Shown in pieces: positions 9,116-17,932 of a stretch of DNA of 64,000 bases (position 1 is the stretch's first letter; each line of letters begins with the position of its first letter). The stretch is taken from NCBI RefSeq assembly GCF_900465345.1, contig NZ_UEGO01000016.1, positions 83,394 to 147,393 on the forward strand. The letters run 5' to 3'. A program made the translations under genes and the position numbers. This DNA comes from Asaia bogorensis. GTDB lineage: Bacteria; Pseudomonadota; Alphaproteobacteria; Acetobacterales; Acetobacteraceae. Under the pieces are notes generated by a model. It had not been told where the DNA came from. It saw only the letters and a program-made list of their open reading frames with translations, and ran no database searches.

Positions 9116-9674
9116 ACTTCGCGACGCGACCGAAAGCGACCTGCCCGCCATTCTCGCCATCACCAATGATGCGATTGCGACTTCCGAGGCGATATGGGCA
9201 ACGTCACCGCGCAGCCTGGAAGAGCGACGCGGCTGGATGGCCGATCGGAAGGCTGCCGGCTTTCCGGTTATCGTCGCTGTGGAAGACGGGACCATCCTCG
9301 GCTTCGCCTCCTACGGGCCGTTTCGCGTCTATGAAGGCTATGCCCGCACGGTGGAACATTCCATCTATGTGGCACGTGCAGCGCAGCGCAAGGGTATCGG
9401 TCGCATGCTCCTTGAGGCCATAACAGCTCATGCCGAACACGCCGGGATGCATGTGCTGATCGGGGCCATTACTGCCAGCAATACCGCTTCGATCGCGCTT
9501 CATCGTGCAGCAGGGTTCAGCGAGAGCACGCCCCTTCCTCAGATGGGTTTCAAGTTTGGTCGCTGGCTTGATCTGGTCTTTATGTATCGTCTTTTTGAGG
9601 AAGATGGGCATTCAGGACTGATGCAGGACACGCCGTCGCCCGACAGCGACACAAGCCCGCCTCACCCGGTCTGA
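9108..9674 (+). CDS. GNAT N-acetyltransferase, phosphinothricin/MnaT type
   Basis: 188-residue GNAT acetyltransferase of the Pat/Bar/YncA group, which acetylates free amino groups of small amino-acid-like compounds. Family signatures are LRDATESDLPAILAITNDAI, GFASYGPFR, YARTVEHSIYV and the acetyl-CoA loop QRKGIGRMLLEA, followed by NTASIALHRAAGF. I chose the GTG at 9108, which overlaps the prmA stop and gives the expected N-terminus VTELRDATESD. An in-frame ATG at 9051 would add residues encoded by the prmA 3' end. The last 25 residues are a family-unrelated tail. Confidence 0.9.
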   Translation: MTELRDATESDLPAILAITNDAIATSEAIWATSPRSLEERRGWMADRKAAGFPVIVAVEDGTILGFASYGPFRVYEGYARTVEHSIYVARAAQRKGIGRMLLEAITAHAEHAGMHVLIGAITASNTASIALHRAAGFSESTPLPQMGFKFGRWLDLVFMYRLFEEDGHSGLMQDTPSPDSDTSPPHPV

Positions 9675-9729
9675 GCAGGCCGAAACCTCGTTACAAACGT
9701 CCCGCAATGCCCTGCTTGCAGGGCCCGAG

Positions 9730-11514
9730 ATGAAAGAAAACGCCATGAGCCTCATCCCTCTCGACAAACGTCAGGCACTTGTCCGACATGAACTCGATGC
9801 AAGCGGGGTGGATGGCTTTCTGCTGCCGCGCGGGGACGAATTTCTAGGTGAATATGTAGCCCCTTGCGCCGAGCGGCTGGCCTGGCTGACCGGATTCACC
9901 GGCAGTGCAGGACTTGCCATCGTCCTGCGCGAGACCGCCGCAGTCTTTTCCGATGGACGTTACACCAGCCAGTTGCAGGATCAGGTCGATGGGACTCAAT
10001 GGGAGCGGCTGCATCTGACAAAACAGCCAGCGGCGGAGTGGCTCGCCCACAATGCGCGGGGCCTCAAAATCGGGTATGATCCCAGGTTGGTGGGTGAAGC
10101 ACAACTCAATGCCCTGGCCTCAGCCGATTACAGCTTTGTCCCACTCGACCGTAATCCGGTTGATGCCGTCTGGGCCGACCAACCGGCGGCGCCCGAGAGC
10201 GCCGTGCAGTATCACCCGGAGGCCTTCAGCGGCGAAGGCAGCCTGTCCAAACGCCGCAAGATTGGCGGCGCGCTGCGCAAGGCAGGCCAGGAAGCCATGC
10301 TGGTCTGTGATCCGACATCGCTCGCCTGGCTGTTGAATATCCGCGGAGATGACGTTCCCAATACGCCGGTCATCCTCGCTTTCGGCATCCTGCATCAGGA
10401 TGCGTCTCTGGAAGTGTTCGTCGATATCAGCCGTGTCAGCCCGGATGCGGCCATCTCGTTCCGCAATGTTTCTGTCCTGCCCCCCGAGGAGCTTCAGGAC
10501 CGTCTGACGGCGCTTTCCGGTCAGGTCGTTCGCTTCGATCCGGCCCAGACATCGCTCTGGTTCATCCAGACACTGGCTGACGCAGGAGCAACGCTGGCGC
10601 GTGGCAACGATCTCTGTGCCCTGCCCCGTGCGTGCAAAAACGCTACCGAGCAGGAAGGCGCGCGCAAGGTGCATCTGTCCGATTCAGCCGCGCTTTGCCG
10701 CTTCCTCCATTTTGTCTCCCGCGAGGGCACGGGGCTACGCGAAACCATGCTTGCCGAAATCCTCAACGGGTTTCGCGGTGCTTCAGAGAGCTATCATGGG
10801 GAAAGCTTCCCGGCGATTTCGGCTGTCGGCCCCAATGCTGCCCTGCCGCATTATCGCGCCCTGCCCGGTCAGGATCTGATCCTGCAGCCCAATCAGGTCT
10901 ATCTGATCGACAGCGGGGGCCAGTATGATGCCGGCACCACAGACGTGACACGCACGATCTGGAATGGCCCCGATGCGCCGCCCGCAGCGTTATGCGAAGC
11001 CTTTACCCGAGTGCTCAAGGGTAACATCCTTCTCGCCCGCGCACGCTTCCCTCAGGGCACGACGGGGCATAGGCTCGACGCTCTGGCACGCTATGCGCTC
11101 TGGCAGGCCGGGCTCGATTATGACCACGGTACGGGGCATGGCATTGGCAGCTACCTCTCCGTGCATGAGGGGCCTCAGAATATAAGCTCTGTTGCCCGCC
11201 CTGTGGCGCTGGAAGAAGGCATGATCGTCTCTGACGAGCCGGGCTATTACCTGCCCGGTTCCTACGGTATCCGGCTGGAAAACCTGCTTCTGGTCAAGCC
11301 TGCTTCAGTCTCCAGCCAGACCCCCTTCCTCGAGTTCGAGGTACTTGGCTTCGCGCCGTTCGATCGCCGTCTGATCATGGCATCGTTACTGGAACCGGAA
11401 GAGCTGCGCTGGCTGAATACCTATCATCAGGATACGCTCGCCCATATCGGCCCGCTTCTGGACGAGGACGACCGGAACTGGCTTGCTGACGCTTGCGCGC
11501 CAATCACGAACTGA
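9730..11514 (+). CDS. Xaa-Pro aminopeptidase, M24B family
   Basis: 594-residue M24B metallopeptidase of the long, three-domain aminopeptidase P type, which removes N-terminal residues before proline. Two creatinase-like N-terminal domains (about 10-300) are followed by the catalytic pita-bread domain. Metal ligands are visible in DSGGQYDAGTTDVTRT (two Asp), HGTGHGIG (His), SDEPGYY (Glu) and IRLENLL (Glu). There are two candidate starts: ATG 9730, whose AGGG lies in a hairpin (9709-9724), and ATG 9745 (MSLIPLDKRQ) with an upstream AAAGAA. It is followed after 16 bp by the isocitrate dehydrogenase gene. Confidence 0.94.
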   Translation: MKENAMSLIPLDKRQALVRHELDASGVDGFLLPRGDEFLGEYVAPCAERLAWLTGFTGSAGLAIVLRETAAVFSDGRYTSQLQDQVDGTQWERLHLTKQPAAEWLAHNARGLKIGYDPRLVGEAQLNALASADYSFVPLDRNPVDAVWADQPAAPESAVQYHPEAFSGEGSLSKRRKIGGALRKAGQEAMLVCDPTSLAWLLNIRGDDVPNTPVILAFGILHQDASLEVFVDISRVSPDAAISFRNVSVLPPEELQDRLTALSGQVVRFDPAQTSLWFIQTLADAGATLARGNDLCALPRACKNATEQEGARKVHLSDSAALCRFLHFVSREGTGLRETMLAEILNGFRGASESYHGESFPAISAVGPNAALPHYRALPGQDLILQPNQVYLIDSGGQYDAGTTDVTRTIWNGPDAPPAALCEAFTRVLKGNILLARARFPQGTTGHRLDALARYALWQAGLDYDHGTGHGIGSYLSVHEGPQNISSVARPVALEEGMIVSDEPGYYLPGSYGIRLENLLLVKPASVSSQTPFLEFEVLGFAPFDRRLIMASLLEPEELRWLNTYHQDTLAHIGPLLDEDDRNWLADACAPITN

Positions 11515-11530
11515 ACAAAGGAAAGACAGA

Positions 11531-12553
11531 ATGGCTGATCACATGATCCCCGCGACCCTTATCGAGGGTGATGGTATCGGGCCGGAAATCACCGCCTCTG
11601 TTGTCGAGATCCTGTCCAAGGTCGGTGCCCCGTTCGAATGGGACCATCAATCCGGCGGTCTTGGCGCCATTGAGAAGTTCGGCGCGCCGCTGCCACAGCC
11701 GACCCTCGACAGCATTCGCAAGACCGGCCTTGCCCTCAAGGGACCGCTCACCACGCCGGTTGGTGCGGGTTTCAAATCCGTCAATGTGACGATGCGTCAG
11801 GAATTTGGCCTCTATGCCAACCTGCGCCCGACACGTACGGTTGTTCCGGGCGGGCGCTTCGACAAGGTGGATCTCGTGGTTGTGCGCGAGAACATTGAAG
11901 GGCTCTATGCTGCGATGGAGCATTATCTGCCCGTCGGTGACGACCCTAAGGGTCTGGCCTATGGCGCCGGTTTCAACTCACGCGCAGAATGTGCACGCAT
12001 TGTGCGCTTCGCCTTCGACTACGCGGTTGCCAATGGCCGCAAAAAGGTCACGCTGGTCCACAAGGCGAATATTCTCAAGATCTTCAGCGGGATTTTCCTT
12101 GAGGAAGGTCGAAAGGTCGCCAGGGAATATGAAGGTCGTGTCGCTGTTGAGGAGCGCATCGTCGATGCCTGCGCAATGCAGCTCGTCACCGATCCCTGGC
12201 AGTACGACGTGATCGTCACGACAAACCTGTTTGGCGACATTCTCTCTGACCTTACTGCCGGTCTTGTCGGCGGTCTGGGCATGGCACCCGGTGCCAATAT
12301 TGGCCCCGATGCGGCGATTTTCGAGGCGGTGCATGGCTCCGCCCCCGATATCGCCGGCAAGGGCGTTGCCAACCCGCTGGCCATGCTCATGGCTGCCAGC
12401 ATGATGCTTGCTCATGTCGGCCGTCAGGACCTTTCCACACGTGTGGATCAGGCTATCGACCGCGTCATCCGCATTGATGGCGTGCGCACGCGTGATCTGG
12501 GTGGCGAGACAGGCACGGCCGAACTGACAAAGGCACTCCTGGCGGCTCTCTGA
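11531..12553 (+). CDS. NAD-dependent isocitrate dehydrogenase
   Basis: 340-residue member of the isocitrate/isopropylmalate dehydrogenase family. Seen motifs are IPATLIEGDGIGPEI, the substrate loop KSVNVTMRQEFGLYANLRP, the catalytic RENIEGLY, VHKANILK and TNLFGDILSDL with GSAPDIAGKGVANP. The SxN in the substrate loop favours isocitrate over isopropylmalate; acetic acid bacteria commonly use such a short NAD-type enzyme in their TCA cycle. The start is ATG 11531, preceded by AAAGGAAAGACA; an upstream in-frame ATG at 11483 would overlap the peptidase gene. Confidence 0.9.
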   Translation: MADHMIPATLIEGDGIGPEITASVVEILSKVGAPFEWDHQSGGLGAIEKFGAPLPQPTLDSIRKTGLALKGPLTTPVGAGFKSVNVTMRQEFGLYANLRPTRTVVPGGRFDKVDLVVVRENIEGLYAAMEHYLPVGDDPKGLAYGAGFNSRAECARIVRFAFDYAVANGRKKVTLVHKANILKIFSGIFLEEGRKVAREYEGRVAVEERIVDACAMQLVTDPWQYDVIVTTNLFGDILSDLTAGLVGGLGMAPGANIGPDAAIFEAVHGSAPDIAGKGVANPLAMLMAASMMLAHVGRQDLSTRVDQAIDRVIRIDGVRTRDLGGETGTAELTKALLAAL

Positions 12554-12586
12554 GCCGTCATCTCTGCTGTTTTGCAGATCAGGGTG

Positions 12587-12607
12587 GGCGCGGCGTTGAG
12601 CCGCGCC
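12587..12607 (+). terminator. Hairpin after isocitrate dehydrogenase gene
   Basis: A perfect 8-bp GC stem, GGCGCGGC (12587-12594) with GCCGCGCC (12600-12607), has a 5-nt loop and starts 34 bases after the stop codon. There is no T-tract. Confidence 0.5.
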
Positions 12608-13026
12608 TACACCTCACGCCCTCATGGCGCCTCTGCGCATAGAGGGTATCAACAGCTCACCTCTTCAGCTGATTGAGATTGCGCCATGCGCAGCAGCCCG
12701 AGCTGTCTGCTCAGGCTGCCAGGCTTATCAGCTCTTTTTGCACGGCCTGCGGCCCCTGCCCGGACCATACACGCTTCCCGCACCTTGTAGTTCGACCTTC
12801 ATCCTGCCTGCGATCATGAGGGGTATGTCGAGAACATGGCGTGTAAATGATTCTATACCAGCGTAGTACTATTTGTAATTTATTGACTTCATAATCGAGT
12901 TTTATTGATCCTCTATTGAGGAAGCCATAAATCTATTGGAACGTTTCGTAAGGAGAGCCGGATAAAACCGCTTATGCGGGATGAAATCCAGTCAATACGA
13001 ACGTCTCTGGCATAAGGATCAGAAAC
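12608..13026. other. Intergenic region upstream of the alcohol dehydrogenase
   Basis: No credible gene was found. The first half is GC-rich. 12850-12945 is markedly AT-rich and contains TTGACT (12883-12888) and the small palindrome CCTC-tatt-GAGG (12910-12921), so it probably carries the promoter and perhaps an operator of the following dehydrogenase. No -10 box with good spacing was found. Confidence 0.4.
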
Positions 13027-14199
13027 ATGGCGCATATCGCCCTTGCCGATCATACCGACAGTTTCTTCATTCCCTGCGTGACCCTCATTGGTCCCGGTTG
13101 TGCCAAGCAGGCCGGGGACCGGGCGAAAGCGCTTGGTGCCAGAAAGGCCCTGATTGTCACCGATGCTGGCCTGAAGAAAATGGGCGTGGCAGATATCATT
13201 TCGGGCTACCTGCTCGAGGATGGCTTGCAGACTGTCATTTTTGACGGTGCGGAGCCCAATCCCACAGATAAAAACGTGCATGACGGCGTCAAGATCTATC
13301 AGGATAATGGCTGCGACTTCATCGTTTCGCTCGGCGGCGGTTCCGCCCATGATTGCGCGAAGGGCATTGGCCTGGTCACAGCGGGCGGTGGCAATATTCG
13401 CGACTACGAAGGCGTGGACAAATCCAAGGTTCCGATGACGCCACTCATCGCGATCAACACCACGGCGGGCACAGCGTCTGAGATGACGCGGTTCTGCATC
13501 ATCACCAATTCCCAGACCCATGTGAAAATGGCGATCGTCGATTGGCGTTGCACACCGCTGATCGCGATTGACGATCCGAACCTGATGGTGGCCATGCCGC
13601 CTGCCCTGACAGCTGCCACCGGCATGGATGCGCTCACCCACGCGATCGAGGCCTATGTTTCAACTGCAGCAACGCCGATCACCGATGCCTGCGCTGAAAA
13701 GGCCATCAGCCTGATTGGCGAATTCCTGCCCAAGGCAGTGGGCAATGGTGAGAACATGGAAGCGCGCGTTGCCATGTGTTACGCGCAGTATCTGGCCGGC
13801 ATGGCGTTCAATAATGCCTCGCTGGGTTATGTGCATGCCATGGCGCATCAGCTGGGCGGTTTTTACAACCTGCCGCATGGCGTCTGTAACGCTGTGCTGT
13901 TGCCTCACGTCTGCCGCTTCAACCTCATCGCTGCCGCCGATCGGTATGCCCGCGTCGCACGCCTGCTTGGGGTACCGACCGATCTCATGAGCCGCGATGA
14001 GGCGGCTGAGGCTGCAATCGACGCCATCACCCAGATGGCCCGCTCTGTCGGTATCCCGTCGGGTCTCACCGCGCTCGGCGTCAAGGCGGAAGACCACAAG
14101 ACGATGGCGGAGAACGCGCAGAAGGATGCCTGCATGCTCACCAATCCGCGCAAGGCGACCCTTGCCCAGATCATTGGCGTGTTTGAAGCCGCGATGTGA
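13027..14199 (+). CDS. Iron-containing alcohol dehydrogenase (group III)
   Basis: 390-residue Fe-dependent dehydrogenase, very close in pattern to Zymomonas AdhB (ADH II), interconverting alcohols and aldehydes with NAD(H). The nucleotide site is SLGGGSAHDCAKGIGLV. The metal site is TGMDALTHAIEAYVS (Asp, His) with GYVHAMAHQLGG (His) and LPHGVCNAVLLPHV (His). NTTAGTASEMTRFCIIT is the family signature. An AAGGATC sequence precedes the ATG. It is a single transcription unit bounded by an AT-rich promoter region and a downstream hairpin. It might serve NADH recycling or aldehyde detoxification. Confidence 0.94.
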   Translation: MAHIALADHTDSFFIPCVTLIGPGCAKQAGDRAKALGARKALIVTDAGLKKMGVADIISGYLLEDGLQTVIFDGAEPNPTDKNVHDGVKIYQDNGCDFIVSLGGGSAHDCAKGIGLVTAGGGNIRDYEGVDKSKVPMTPLIAINTTAGTASEMTRFCIITNSQTHVKMAIVDWRCTPLIAIDDPNLMVAMPPALTAATGMDALTHAIEAYVSTAATPITDACAEKAISLIGEFLPKAVGNGENMEARVAMCYAQYLAGMAFNNASLGYVHAMAHQLGGFYNLPHGVCNAVLLPHVCRFNLIAAADRYARVARLLGVPTDLMSRDEAAEAAIDAITQMARSVGIPSGLTALGVKAEDHKTMAENAQKDACMLTNPRKATLAQIIGVFEAAM

Positions 14200-14204
14200 A
14201 AGTT

Positions 14205-14251
14205 CCTGAACGGAAGATGCTGGTCTAGGCGGCATCTTCCGGTTGTTCAGG
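14205..14251 (+). terminator. Long hairpin after the alcohol dehydrogenase
   Basis: Nested inverted repeat: CCTGAA (14205-14210) with TTCAGG (14246-14251) outside, GGAAGATGC (14212-14220) with GCATCTTCC (14232-14240) inside, 11-nt loop. It begins 6 bases after the stop codon. No T-tract, but position and stability fit a terminator. Confidence 0.6.
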
Positions 14252-14730
14252 TAAAGAGCCGGAGAGTCTGACGCGGCATGGGAACAGGTTGCCCTTTGCC
14301 TCCGGTTCCTGGACGGAGAGGCCAAGGGGCCGGCCTCGGGCTTGCCCTCCCAACGGGACGAGCCAGCAGGCGCGCTTCTCTCCGTTCCTACCAGCGCGCA
14401 TTGAATGCGCCTTTTAGCCAGCATCATGATGCTCCGCATAGCATGTATCTCCCGGGCAAGGCGTCAGCCGCCATGCTGCGCACCAAGCGGGCACTTCTCC
14501 TCAAACGCGGGATCCGAGCAATGCGAGCGCATGACAGCTGTCAGCTCAGGATCAGAGTGACGCCTCCGGTTGCCAGCATCACTGATGCTTCAATCTGCCT
14601 CCGCTCAATGGTTTTCCTGTTGAGGGTGGTGGGATGTGTCTCAGGCCCCGATGTGAAGATGCACAGACTGGGTCAGGGAAACTGCGGCGATCAAGAGGGG
14701 TTAGCACTCGAGATATGAGCGGAACCCTTC
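14252..14730. other. Intergenic region before the carotenoid operon
   Basis: About 480 bp with no convincing gene. A 146-codon open frame (14278-14718) has no family-like sequence and is rich in Arg, Pro and Ala as expected for a chance frame in GC-rich DNA. The carotenoid-operon promoter should lie here, but no clear -35/-10 pair was seen. Confidence 0.4.
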
Positions 14731-16128
14731 ATGAGCGACATCACGACCTCCTTTACGCGCAATTCTCACAGCCCAGCTGAGAGTCTCGAGGCCTCCGCCT
14801 CCTTGCACGATGAATGCGAGGACAAATCGAGCTCAACGTCGTCGCAGGAGGTTTGCCGGGACCTCAAGGCGATGCAGCCCCGATGGGCGGCGGTACCCCT
14901 GCGCGCGCGATTGAGGGTGTTACGTCGTTTCAACAGGTTGATGCTTCTCAACGCGCCTAGCCTAATCCGTTTGATTGCCGATCATGCCTCGCTCGACGTC
15001 ATGACAGCCGAGATCCTTCCGCTCATGGCCGCGTCGCGTTTCCTCTGCCGTGAGGCGCCATCCCTCCTCAAGGAAAGGAGGCTTAGCTGGTTGGGGCGCC
15101 CGCTTTGGCTGCAGGGCATCAAGACATCAGTCCTGCGCAAGCCACTAGGGGCGGTCCTCATCCTGGCTCCCGGCAATTACCCGCTCATGCTCGCAGGAAT
15201 ACAGACGTTACAGGCGCTCGTGGCAGGCAACAGCGTCGCGCTGAAACCAGCCCCCGGCCGGACCGCAGTCCTGCACCGTTTCGTTGCGCTCCTCGAGCAG
15301 GCAGGTGTGCCGAAAGGGGTCGTGCAGCTGATCGGTGAGGATAGCGGGCCACAGGCAGTCTCGAGTGGCTACGACCTGATCATCCTTACTGGCTCAGCTG
15401 AAACAGGCCGCAAGGTTGCGCTCGCAGCGGCGGAGACCCTGACGCCCACCATCATGGAGCTATCCGGGGCAGACCCTGTCTTCGTCCTGCCTGATGCAGA
15501 TCTTGCCCTCGTGGCACGAGCGCTGCATTTCGGACAGACACTCAAGGGCGGGCATACGTGCATCGCACCCCGCAGGGTGTTCATCAGCGAGGGGCAGAGG
15601 CGCCCCTTGCAGCGTGAACTGTATCGCGTGTTCGGCGGTGAAGGGGATAACCCCGCGCCAGATCCTTCATCAAAGCTTGCGCAATTTCTCTGCTCGGCAA
15701 AATGCGCAGGGGGAGAGGTCGTTGTCTATGGCAAGACACAGGTCATCTTCCTGAACGCCCATAAGGCAAGACTTGCTGATATCGATCTGTTCGCACCCTG
15801 GTTTGCAGTGATCACGACGCACTCAGTTGAGGAAGCGATCTGCCTTGAAGGTGCGGCTACACACGCCCTCGGCGCCAGCATTTTCGGTAATGAACGCGAG
15901 GCTCTGGCAATCGCGAGACGCATTCCGGCTGGAACGATCACCATCAATGACATCATCGTTCCCAGTGCAGATCCCCGGCTGCCGTTTGGCGGGGCACGCA
16001 GGAGCGGTTTTGGCGTCACCCGCGGGCGCGAGGGCTTGCTGGCGCTCACCCGACCAGTCAGCATTTCGACACGCAAACGGGGTGCCTTTCACCTGTTGCC
16101 GCGGCTTCGCCAATGGCATGGCAGATAA
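14731..16128 (+). CDS. Aldehyde dehydrogenase of the carotenoid cluster
   Basis: 465-residue NAD(P)-dependent aldehyde dehydrogenase, divergent in its first 50 residues, which are Ser-rich. Motifs: LGAVLILAPGNYPLML, NSVALKPAP, the cofactor loop LTGSAETGRK, the catalytic Glu in IMELSGADPV, the catalytic Cys in KGGHTCIAPRR and the C-terminal LPFGGARRSGFG. It leads an operon with two CrtN-family enzymes. By analogy with the diapolycopene/diaponeurosporene aldehyde dehydrogenases of C30 pathways (Methylomonas, Staphylococcus AldH) it would oxidise a terminal carotenoid aldehyde to the acid. That role is inferred from context. Confidence 0.85.
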   Translation: MSDITTSFTRNSHSPAESLEASASLHDECEDKSSSTSSQEVCRDLKAMQPRWAAVPLRARLRVLRRFNRLMLLNAPSLIRLIADHASLDVMTAEILPLMAASRFLCREAPSLLKERRLSWLGRPLWLQGIKTSVLRKPLGAVLILAPGNYPLMLAGIQTLQALVAGNSVALKPAPGRTAVLHRFVALLEQAGVPKGVVQLIGEDSGPQAVSSGYDLIILTGSAETGRKVALAAAETLTPTIMELSGADPVFVLPDADLALVARALHFGQTLKGGHTCIAPRRVFISEGQRRPLQRELYRVFGGEGDNPAPDPSSKLAQFLCSAKCAGGEVVVYGKTQVIFLNAHKARLADIDLFAPWFAVITTHSVEEAICLEGAATHALGASIFGNEREALAIARRIPAGTITINDIIVPSADPRLPFGGARRSGFGVTRGREGLLALTRPVSISTRKRGAFHLLPRLRQWHGR

Positions 16129-16318
16129 AGATCGTTAACAACGAAACCTGATCGATCACGGTCCGTTGATGAAGAGGCCCGAGGCATCTGCTCGGGCGAC
16201 GCGCCGCAGGCGGACAACTTTCAAGCGAAATAACGAGGTGTGCGACCTCGGGATCATCATCTTTCGTTAATGCCTCGGAATGTTGCCATTCCGTCATCCT
16301 GTCAGGACCCTGCGCCTC

Positions 16319-17917
16319 ATGGTCTCTACCGCTTCCCCGGGCACCCAGCATTCTCGCCACCGGCTTCATTCGCGCAATGTCGCTGTGATTGGCGCAGGAC
16401 CGGGAGGCCTCGCCTCAGCCATGCTGCTCGCCCATGCCGGCGCCAATGTCACGATTTACGAAAAAGGTGACAGGATCGGTGGTCGCTCGTCATGTATCGA
16501 GCTCGAGGGCTTCCGTTTCGACACCGGCCCGACCTTCTTTCTGTACCCCGAGATTATCCGTGAGATTTTCGCGCAATGTGGGCTCAACTTCGATGAGATG
16601 GTCGAGCTAGAAAGGCTCCATCACCTTTACGATCTGCGCTTTGAAGATGGTCCTAACCTCTCGCTGACGACCGATCCACAGCGCCTTGAAGAGGAAATAG
16701 CCAAGATCTCGCCGCAGGATGCGAGACAAGTGAGACGCTTCCTCGCCGATAACAGGAATAAGTTCGAGCGTTTCATCGCGCCTCTTCAGCGGCCTTTCAG
16801 CTCTGTCTTTGACCTGTTCAAGCCTGACATGCTCAAGGCGCTCCCGGTTCTTTCGCCGTTCTCTTCCATCGACAAGGACCTGTCACGCTACTTCAGCGAC
16901 CCGCGCACGCGTCTCGCCTTCTCGTTTCAGAGCAAATATCTGGGCATGTCGCCCTACCGGTGTCCCTCGCTCTTTACCATCCTGAGCTTCATGGAACACG
17001 AGTTCGGTATCTATCACCCCAAGGGTGGAACCGAGGCCGCCATGGCGCAGGCAGCTACGACCCTGGGGGTCCGTATCGAGCTCAACAGTGCCGTTGAGAT
17101 AATCGAGACCAGCAAGGGCAAGGCAACCGGGATTGTGGCGAACGGAAGGGCCGTTCCGGTCGATGCCGTTGTCGTCAACGGCGATTTTGCCCGCACCATC
17201 TCCGCCCTTTTGCCAGACAATTCACGCAAGAAATGGAGCGATGAGAATATCGCCAGCAAGAAATACTCTTGCTCGACATTCATGATGTATCTCGGCCTCA
17301 AGGGCACTCTGCCCGATCACGCTCATCACACCATTTTCCTCTCCAGCGACTATGAGAACAATTTTGCCGAGATCGAGGCAGGTAAACAGATCTCGTCCAA
17401 GGCGTCCCTTTATATCCAGAACGCGTGTGTGACAGATCCCGGTCAGGCGCCTGAAGGATGCTCAGCTCTCTACGTTCTCATGCCGGTCGGCAATCTGCGC
17501 GAGGATGGCTTCGCGTGGGATGAGGCCAACACAGCGCAGGCGCGCCAGATCGTCTTCCAGCGTCTTCGTGATGCAGGGTTTGGCGATATAGAAGAGCGCA
17601 TCCTGGTCGAGAAAACCATCACCCCGCTGCAATGGCAGGAGGAACACGATGTCCATCGTGGGGCGGTGTTCAACATGGCCCACTCGCTTGGACAAATGCT
17701 GCATCGACGCCCCCATAATCGGTTTGAAGACGTAAAAGGCGTTTATCTTGCGGGCGGGGGCACCCATCCTGGTAGTGGCCTGCCCGTCATTTTCGAGGGG
17801 GCACGCATCAGTGCGACGCTCCTCATCGAAGATCTGGCCAAGGCGCCAGCGACGATTATCGAGACCCCACCTCCGGGTCTGCACCTGATGCCAGAATGTA
17901 CCGGTGGCCACGCCTGA
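16319..17917 (+). CDS. CrtI/CrtN-family carotenoid desaturase or oxidase (first copy)
   Basis: 532-residue FAD-dependent carotenoid oxidoreductase. The N-terminal Rossmann motif VAVIGAGPGGLASAMLLAHAG is followed by IYEKGDRIGGR and GFRFDTGPTFF. The C-terminal FAD contact is GVYLAGGGTHPGSGLP. The start is placed at ATG 16319 (AGGA upstream) because the in-frame ATG at 16280 has no ribosome site. It lies between the aldehyde dehydrogenase and a second family member. In C30 pathways one copy desaturates (CrtN) and the other oxidises terminal methyls (CrtP/CrtNb); which is which cannot be fixed from sequence alone. Confidence 0.88.
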   Translation: MVSTASPGTQHSRHRLHSRNVAVIGAGPGGLASAMLLAHAGANVTIYEKGDRIGGRSSCIELEGFRFDTGPTFFLYPEIIREIFAQCGLNFDEMVELERLHHLYDLRFEDGPNLSLTTDPQRLEEEIAKISPQDARQVRRFLADNRNKFERFIAPLQRPFSSVFDLFKPDMLKALPVLSPFSSIDKDLSRYFSDPRTRLAFSFQSKYLGMSPYRCPSLFTILSFMEHEFGIYHPKGGTEAAMAQAATTLGVRIELNSAVEIIETSKGKATGIVANGRAVPVDAVVVNGDFARTISALLPDNSRKKWSDENIASKKYSCSTFMMYLGLKGTLPDHAHHTIFLSSDYENNFAEIEAGKQISSKASLYIQNACVTDPGQAPEGCSALYVLMPVGNLREDGFAWDEANTAQARQIVFQRLRDAGFGDIEERILVEKTITPLQWQEEHDVHRGAVFNMAHSLGQMLHRRPHNRFEDVKGVYLAGGGTHPGSGLPVIFEGARISATLLIEDLAKAPATIIETPPPGLHLMPECTGGHA

Positions 17918-17932
17918 GCGGAAGAGAATTCC

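Noticed and set aside
12624..12866. 80-codon open frame between isocitrate and alcohol dehydrogenase genes
   Set aside because: No ribosome site and no family-like sequence; ends in the AT-rich promoter region.
14278..14718. 146-codon open frame upstream of the carotenoid operon
   Set aside because: Composition is Arg/Pro/Ala-rich chance coding in GC-rich DNA, it has no family-like motif, and no ribosome site precedes it.
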